DNA of 64,000 bases from Rhizophagus irregularis (taxonomy: Eukaryota; Glomeromycota; Glomeromycetes; Glomerales; Glomeraceae). The notes beneath the pieces were generated by a model. It saw only the letters and a program-made list of their open reading frames with translations, made no database searches and was not told where the DNA came from. Shown in pieces: positions 58,601 to 64,000 of this stretch; the stretch's first letter is position 1, and every line of letters starts with the position of its first letter. The position numbers and the translations under genes are program-made. The stretch spans positions 1,116,001 to 1,180,000 of the forward strand of contig NC_089460.1 of the NCBI RefSeq assembly GCF_026210795.1, in the 5' to 3' direction.

Positions 58601-61517
58601 ACACCGAGAAGTAACATTAAATCTTTGGAATCAAAGAATTTTTGAAATTGGATTTTCGGTAGGTCAGAGAATAAATTAGATGCATCAACATCCTGTAAAT
58701 AAGCATCATCAGGGTTTTTCATGCCACATGTTGTTGGAATGCATTTCTTGCAGATAAATAACCCACGAATTATATTCTTATCATTTTCGGAAATATCTAG
58801 ATTTTGTAGACCCGCTGCTAAAGTAATATGAACCGTTTCTGCAAAAGTAGGATTAATTTCTAATTCAGGGAGGTCAACAATAAATCTTGCCCAATGAATC
58901 AAAGGTAACTCATCCCATTGAAAATATTTTTCCATCTCAGGATTTTCAAAATTTTCGGAAATATTATGTGGCAAAACGTCATCAGGAATTGGAATTTCTA
59001 TACCTGGTAAAATTAAACTCTTGTCGTTGATTTTTAGCGAATTCTGTTCTCTCGAACCAAAAGCATATTGAATCGTATTCAAGGCTTGAGGTTTATCTCT
59101 AATGCAAACGATAGCCGATTGCATAAATTGCGTAAATTCATCCGAATTAGTATTATTACTCTCTGACCTATGAGATATCCACCACTTCAAAAGTGCAATT
59201 ATTTCAGTTTTTTCAGATAACGATCGACTTCTCAATTCACGTAAAACATCTTGAAAAGATAATACTTCTATAAGTCTCATATCCTTCGCTTTTTTGAAAA
59301 AAGGCTCACAGTGTTCTAATATAATTTTTGGAACAATCGGAACTTTTTTAATGAATGCTTCCGTTTTTGGATCAGGAATTCGAACATCAGATATCGGAAG
59401 GATCCCTTGTGTTGATAGAATCGGCAAATTTTGGTTCAAACAATCAAAAAATTGTTTTTCGATGATTATACCAACAGATTCTTTTGGCGTACTTTCATTA
59501 AACGTGAAATGTCCTAGAACATGTGCTGCACGTTTTTCAAGATGTTCTATATTTTCGACATTAAGATCCATTTTTATTTTATTCATTTCATTCTCATATA
59601 AAATTCTACACAATACTCCTGCTAAATATAATATTCCCTCATTAAACTCCTTCAAAGGTTTGTTTACTAAATCGATTGACTCGCGTTCTACACTGGGAAT
59701 TACATGAGCTGACAAATTTGAGAAACATCCTATTGTTTGTTGGGTTTGAAAACCAATGTATAATCTACCTTGTTTCGGATATGGAAGTAAATTTTTAAAA
59801 ATTGAAGAAATATTTTTATTATAATCTCCATCAAATTCAGTAAACATCAAGTATATAGGTGTATATTTTGGTAGGTCCTTTTTGGTAATTCGTTTCATTT
59901 CTTCAGAAAACTCTTCATCAACTGTGATTTCCAAATTTCCATCAGCAATTTTGAGAACTATGAAAGTATCTTCTATTTGATAATCATTGATTAGTGATTG
60001 CTGCTCTGAATTTTCTTTTTGGACCAGTAATCTCTCGACGTTCATTCGAATATCTCTAATATCTAATGATTTAAGCTTAAACGTCTTATTTGGAGAATAG
60101 GTATTAAATTCTGAATTAATATCTATCGATTTTTGACCTTGCGATTCCCTTGATAATTTTATTACTTGTGTATCATTAAAGTATACGATTATTTCTTTAA
60201 TATTGTTCGTAAATCCCTATATATATATATAAATATAAATATAAATGAGAAATTATGAAAAATGTCATAATATCATTATTTCATATTTTTATGGAAAACT
60301 TACTAATGAATTAGAAAAGAATCGCGTAAATTCTTCAACATTTGGAAACTAATTGAAAAAAAAGCTTAGTAATACAATATAAATATAATAGTAGATTTGG
60401 AATTAAATAAATATTTACTTTTTCAGGCTTTCTCAAGTGCATTGTGAACGTTGTCCACTTTTGATCTTCGTCGACGGTTTCACCATCTTTGTCAATTTCA
60501 CCATGTTCCGTAGTTAATTGATTGTTCTCCCAAACAAACTTCATTCCTTGTCCACCAGACATTACACTAATAATAATCGGATAATCGAATATTATTAAAT
60601 CAGATGCATTTGATTACAACGAAAATTTAAATTAAAGCGTTCGTTCTTACGATGGCTCATCACAAACCGAAAACACTGAATAAAAACCGACGCCAAAAGC
60701 TCCTATCTATAAGTATATAATTAATTATTAAATTAACGAACAAATTATCAATCAAATTTAATTTAAAATTAACTTACTTTTTGATCACCAGGATTTCCTA
60801 CAGCGATTTCCTTGATCCTATTCCAATCTTGGGGTTTAAAATGGTCTCCATCATTTTTGAATAAAATTGTTACAATTTCATCCCGTAGTATATTTGTATT
60901 TGTGTTTGGATCTTTAGTTTTAAAATAAATCTTGATCATAGTTGATTTAGCGTCATCTTTAAAAATAAATAAATTTAACAAAATTATTGTTATCGTTATA
61001 AAAAATAGGATTACCCCAGCGTACCCTTCAAAAATGTCACGAAACGGCCGGCATTAATAAATTAAGAAATTAACTATGTGACGAATGAGGAGTGACGAAT
61101 AAGTTTTTACTTACTCGAAAAAAACTAGTCCCTCAGATACTTATAGAAAATGGAAACAAGGAAGGGTGTGGCGCATGTGACAAAAAACAGTCACGTGAAT
61201 TTTCGTGACATTTTTGAAGGGTACGCAGAGGTAAATCTAAAAATAGTTACTGCGCCACCGTCACGTGATATTCGCTGCTGGAAAATGACAATTAAATTTA
61301 CCGGAATTTTGTAATAATTCTCGATATATCACGAATTCACTAGAATAACTATAGATGTAAGTTAAAAAAAATTAAGATTAGGATTATGAAGATTAGGATT
61401 ATTTTCTATTTTTAACAATTAAGAGATTAAAAACTACCGAGCCAAAATTTTGTCGACCAAACATCTTTGATTGACTTTAACTTCTTCCTTATTTGATCTT
61501 GAAAGGGTAAAAGACAT
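55664..61517 (-). CDS. DUF3684 / sacsin-like GHKL-ATPase protein, 13 exons, 1539 aa
   Basis: Start MSFTLSRSNKEEVKVNQRCL at 61517; stop TAG 55666-55664. Exons (minus): 61517-61438, 61348-61302, 60956-60778, 60706-60651, 60566-60419, 60348-60304, 60216-58594, 58518-58251, 58174-57637, 57555-57168, 57082-56272, 56179-55830, 55750-55664. All phases agree. The N-terminal ATPase has the GHKL N-box VIYRELLQNSDDA (residues 31-43) and a G-box region GNPGDQKIGAFGVGFYSVFS (96-115). The fungal DUF3684 block follows: GRLYIGFQTQQTIGCFSNLS, IPSVERESIDLVNKPLKEFN, ILYLAGVLCRILYE. Later landmarks are FIDFGKSANKFLQKCG and a C-terminal YMVICHELAHKFVNDHN. The split ATPase suggests a chaperone-like or sacsin-like machine; substrate unknown. 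A miniature element sits in intron 2. Confidence 0.9.
61019..61226. mobile_element. About 208 bp MITE in intron 2 of the DUF3684 gene
   Basis: Ends GCGTACCCTTCAAAAATGTC and inverse, nearly perfect over 26 bp. The target duplication is not clear. It lies between exon 2 (ending 61302) and exon 3 (starting 60956) and lengthens that intron to about 345 bp, against roughly 70-100 bp for most others. Confidence 0.82.
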
Positions 61518-61778
61518 TGAGAAAAAAGATTAAAAAATTTTTTTTTTTTTAAGAAAGATATATATATATATATATTATAATTAGATCTTTTTGTCCAATT
61601 CGGCACAGTTATTTACTGTTACATAAAAAAAACATATGTCCGTATAAAGGAACTGATTGATGTAATACAAAAAAATATGCAATATGTATTCAATGTCATT
61701 GTAACACATACATAATAAATAAATAAATAAATATGATTCGTAAATTTTTTTTCTTCAAAAAAAAAAAATCAATTTGAA
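61518..61778. promoter_or_regulatory. Shared divergent promoter region, 261 bp
   Basis: Lies between the ATG codons of the DUF3684 gene (minus) and the MACPF-like gene (plus). It has poly-T/A runs (61540-61551, 61761-61769) and a (TA)n tract at 61559-61577. No sharper element can be named. Confidence 0.55.
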
Positions 61779-64000
61779 ATGGCTACTATTAAATTAAACC
61801 CAAATAAAGTAAAATCAAAGGTCTTAGTTCATTATTCATCAGAGGGTAAATATCTATTTAAATTGAGGCTTGATGATAATTTGAAAGAAATTCGGAAAGA
61901 ACTTGCCAAGTCTTCCAAGTCTTTTAAAATGAATGAAAAATTATTTGAAGATAAAAAAGGTATTATAATATTGGAAGAAGAAGAAGATCAGTTTGAATTA
62001 AATGGTATTGCTAAAAAAAGTGATGGTTCAAATCAATTTGAAATTTATCTTATCCAAAATGAAGTTGACGTATTTGTTCATTTATCATCAGAGAATTCAT
62101 ATTCGTTTAAATTAAAACTTGATGATAAATTAACAAAAATTCGGAAAGAAGTTGCAAAAAAAAGTGTAATTAAAATGGATGAAAAATTATTTGAAGATAA
62201 AGAAAACGATATTACAATATTGGAAGAAGTTGAATATCAATTCTATTTAAAAGATATTGTTAAAAAAAGAAACGATTCAAAGGAAAATAAATTTGAAATA
62301 TATCTTAAATCAAAACCATCTAATTTTAGCCAAAATGAAGAGAAATTGAATGTATCGGTTCATTTAACACCAGAAGATAAAATATTGTTTAATGATTTGA
62401 GACTGGATGATAAATTAACAAAAATTCGTGAAAAACTTACAGAAGTGAGTGAAATTAAAATGGATGAAAAACTATTTCATAATGAAAAGAAAGGTACTAT
62501 AACACTCCAAAAAGAAGACAATTTCAAATTAAAAGATATTGTTAGTAAAAACGAAAATTCAGAGAATTCATATGTTCTAATTTTAAAAGAAAATTTATGG
62601 AAAATTTTGAATAAAAGAAATAAATTAGATTATGGAATTAATAAGATTTTAAAGAGAGTGAACGTGAGAGCATTTGTAATGAAAGATTGTCATGTTTCTG
62701 AACCAAATGTAAAATACCTATATGTAAAAAATGAAAGTAAAGATGATCAAACAGTGGGAAAAGATTTATCTTTTAACGTAGATCCTAGTAGTATAGTTAG
62801 TACTATACCAATTTCATTTAGGATAGCAGGAAATAAAAGTGATGGAATTGAGACAAATTCATCAGACGAAACCACTTATAATTATAAAAAAACTTTAGAA
62901 TTTAGAAAATTTTTGGAACCAACTAAAGATTTTATAGAAGTAGTGAAAAGTGCTGTAGATACAATAAATCCAAAAAATTCTAAAAAACTTAAAGAAATCA
63001 TTGAAGATTTTGGACAAGTTATTCCAACAGAGATCATTATGGGCGAAAAAATTTATAAAAAAGGAGATGGAAAAACAACAAACTTATCTAAAGGTTATTC
63101 GGGAGATATTAACGCCACGGTAGTGGGGATGGGGATTTCTTTAAATGATTCAAAAAATAGTACTTCACAACATACGGAAGAATCGCATCAAGATTGGGAA
63201 TGCATAGAATATAACAATTGTATTAATATCTTTCAACTTTTAACTGACATTCCAAAATATGAATATTTGCGTGAAAAAATATTTTCAGTTATTGGAGAAA
63301 GAATACTTTATTCAGGTATTGAAACATGTAATTGTACATTCAATGGTAAAAAACCATTTATTGGAGAATTCAAAATGGAAAAGATGTCAGAAAATACTTT
63401 AAAGATGATTCGGGATGAGAAATCTGATATTAGTATTTTTGCAGTAATTTTTGATAAGAAAAATTATGGTTTTTTTGATACAACAGTTGATTTCTTTAAT
63501 TGTCAAATCGTTTGTGCTCAGGGTCAAAAGCCAAAATATATTATCCATCGTAAACAAGCTAGACCTAAACTATATGAATGTAACTTAGAAATTGAATACA
63601 TGATTGTCGGAAATTATAGGGATTTTAATTCTATTAATTATAATGAATTAGATTCCGATATTCAATTGAAAGTTACAAAAGAAGATTATTATAGTAATTT
63701 TAATACAAAACTATTTGAAAGATCACCATCTGACCATTTTATTGGAGTTCCTGTTTTAAACGATTTAAATCAAAGAAATTATATCATTGGACATTATTTT
63801 TATACAAAAAAAGATAGTAATGTTGGAGTATTTACATTTTCTTATAATTTAGAGCAGAATAAGTACGTTAATTTACCTTTTAGATTTCACACGCTTAAAA
63901 TTTCTAATATTTCTAACCAAGTTACAGAATTTAATTATTGTAAGGATAAACAAGAATTTCGTGAACAAATTCAAAAATGTCCAAAATATTTTAATTTATA
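61779..64000 (+). CDS. Triple ubiquitin-fold-like repeats + MACPF/DUF7431-like protein, 3' end outside window
   Basis: One uninterrupted frame of 740 codons from ATG 61779 to the window edge, no intron. Residues about 15-91, 98-176 and 192-269 are three related units. Each has a V/F-x-V-H-x-(S/T)-(S/P)-E start, LDDxLxxIRxxL, KMxEKLF and a final FELxxI...FEIYL, suggesting a small beta-grasp or Ras-binding-like fold. After a linker (RNKLDYGINKILKRVNVRAF) comes the region I recognise from a large glomeromycotan family: EFRKFLEPTKDFIEVVKSAV, then FGQVIPTEIIMGEKIYKKGD (about 410-430), and a Gly-rich GYSGDINATVVGMGISL. The VIPTEIIMG motif with following strands resembles MACPF-type proteins (DUF7431). 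There is no signal peptide, so a secreted pore-former is not indicated. Function unknown. Confidence 0.78.
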   Translation, partial: MATIKLNPNKVKSKVLVHYSSEGKYLFKLRLDDNLKEIRKELAKSSKSFKMNEKLFEDKKGIIILEEEEDQFELNGIAKKSDGSNQFEIYLIQNEVDVFVHLSSENSYSFKLKLDDKLTKIRKEVAKKSVIKMDEKLFEDKENDITILEEVEYQFYLKDIVKKRNDSKENKFEIYLKSKPSNFSQNEEKLNVSVHLTPEDKILFNDLRLDDKLTKIREKLTEVSEIKMDEKLFHNEKKGTITLQKEDNFKLKDIVSKNENSENSYVLILKENLWKILNKRNKLDYGINKILKRVNVRAFVMKDCHVSEPNVKYLYVKNESKDDQTVGKDLSFNVDPSSIVSTIPISFRIAGNKSDGIETNSSDETTYNYKKTLEFRKFLEPTKDFIEVVKSAVDTINPKNSKKLKEIIEDFGQVIPTEIIMGEKIYKKGDGKTTNLSKGYSGDINATVVGMGISLNDSKNSTSQHTEESHQDWECIEYNNCINIFQLLTDIPKYEYLREKIFSVIGERILYSGIETCNCTFNGKKPFIGEFKMEKMSENTLKMIRDEKSDISIFAVIFDKKNYGFFDTTVDFFNCQIVCAQGQKPKYIIHRKQARPKLYECNLEIEYMIVGNYRDFNSINYNELDSDIQLKVTKEDYYSNFNTKLFERSPSDHFIGVPVLNDLNQRNYIIGHYFYTKKDSNVGVFTFSYNLEQNKYVNLPFRFHTLKISNISNQVTEFNYCKDKQEFREQIQKCPKYFNL

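Noticed and set aside
59294-59707. 137-codon plus-strand ORF
   Set aside because: Antisense to the large exon 7 of the DUF3684 gene.
61779-64000. Secreted pore-forming toxin
   Set aside because: No signal peptide, and the N-terminal repeats are hydrophilic. A MACPF-like fold alone does not show toxicity.

Overview
The window is AT-rich nuclear DNA of a eukaryote with many short GT-AG introns. Everything points to an arbuscular mycorrhizal fungus of the Rhizophagus irregularis type: hAT, pogo, Tc1 and Plavaka-like DNA transposons in dense nests, a LINE with an RRM ORF1, a fungal DUF3684 GHKL-ATPase gene, and a MACPF/DUF7431-like gene of a kind I know from glomeromycotan genomes. The assignment rests on recognition, not on a database search.

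Layout. 1-1102: broken hAT/BED transposase (minus), running off the left edge. 1447-2130: remnant of a short repeat and an unrecognised coding fragment. 2187-14615: two copies of one ~960 bp TA-flanked non-autonomous DNA element, facing opposite ways. Copy A (2187-5029) carries two SINE-like units. Copy B (5221-14615) carries an 8.4 kb degenerate LINE (5275-13691), itself hit by a 415 bp foldback element. 16174-23930: Tc1-like element whose dead transposase is split by a 244 bp element and by a 6.2 kb CMC/Plavaka-type transposon carrying two divergent genes. 24724-25209: compact, intronless bacterial-type cinA/pncC ORF.

25801-31212 (minus): complete CAND1/TIP120 homologue. I could join 22 exons in phase into 1280 codons. 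CAND1 exchanges substrate-receptor modules on cullin-RING ubiquitin ligases. 32456-53028 is a second transposon field: a 539 bp hAT-like element; a pogo element nested in an AGGACCC-ended element; several TA-flanked miniature elements; a hairpin element; and a 6.8 kb hAT element with three nested insertions, one of them a polyadenylated retroposed sequence of unknown identity.

55664-61517 (minus): DUF3684/sacsin-like GHKL ATPase gene, 13 exons and 1539 codons, with a miniature element in intron 2. It is divergent, across 261 bp, from an uninterrupted ORF starting at 61779 (plus) and running off the right edge. That ORF has three ubiquitin-fold-like repeats followed by a MACPF/DUF7431-like region. 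The host genes that look intact are therefore cinA-like, CAND1, DUF3684 and the MACPF-like gene. The transposon genes look dead, with stops or frameshifts, except that the Plavaka accessory gene has a single homopolymer frameshift. Many insertions can be bounded to the base because their target-site duplications, or the interrupted reading frames, can be read directly.
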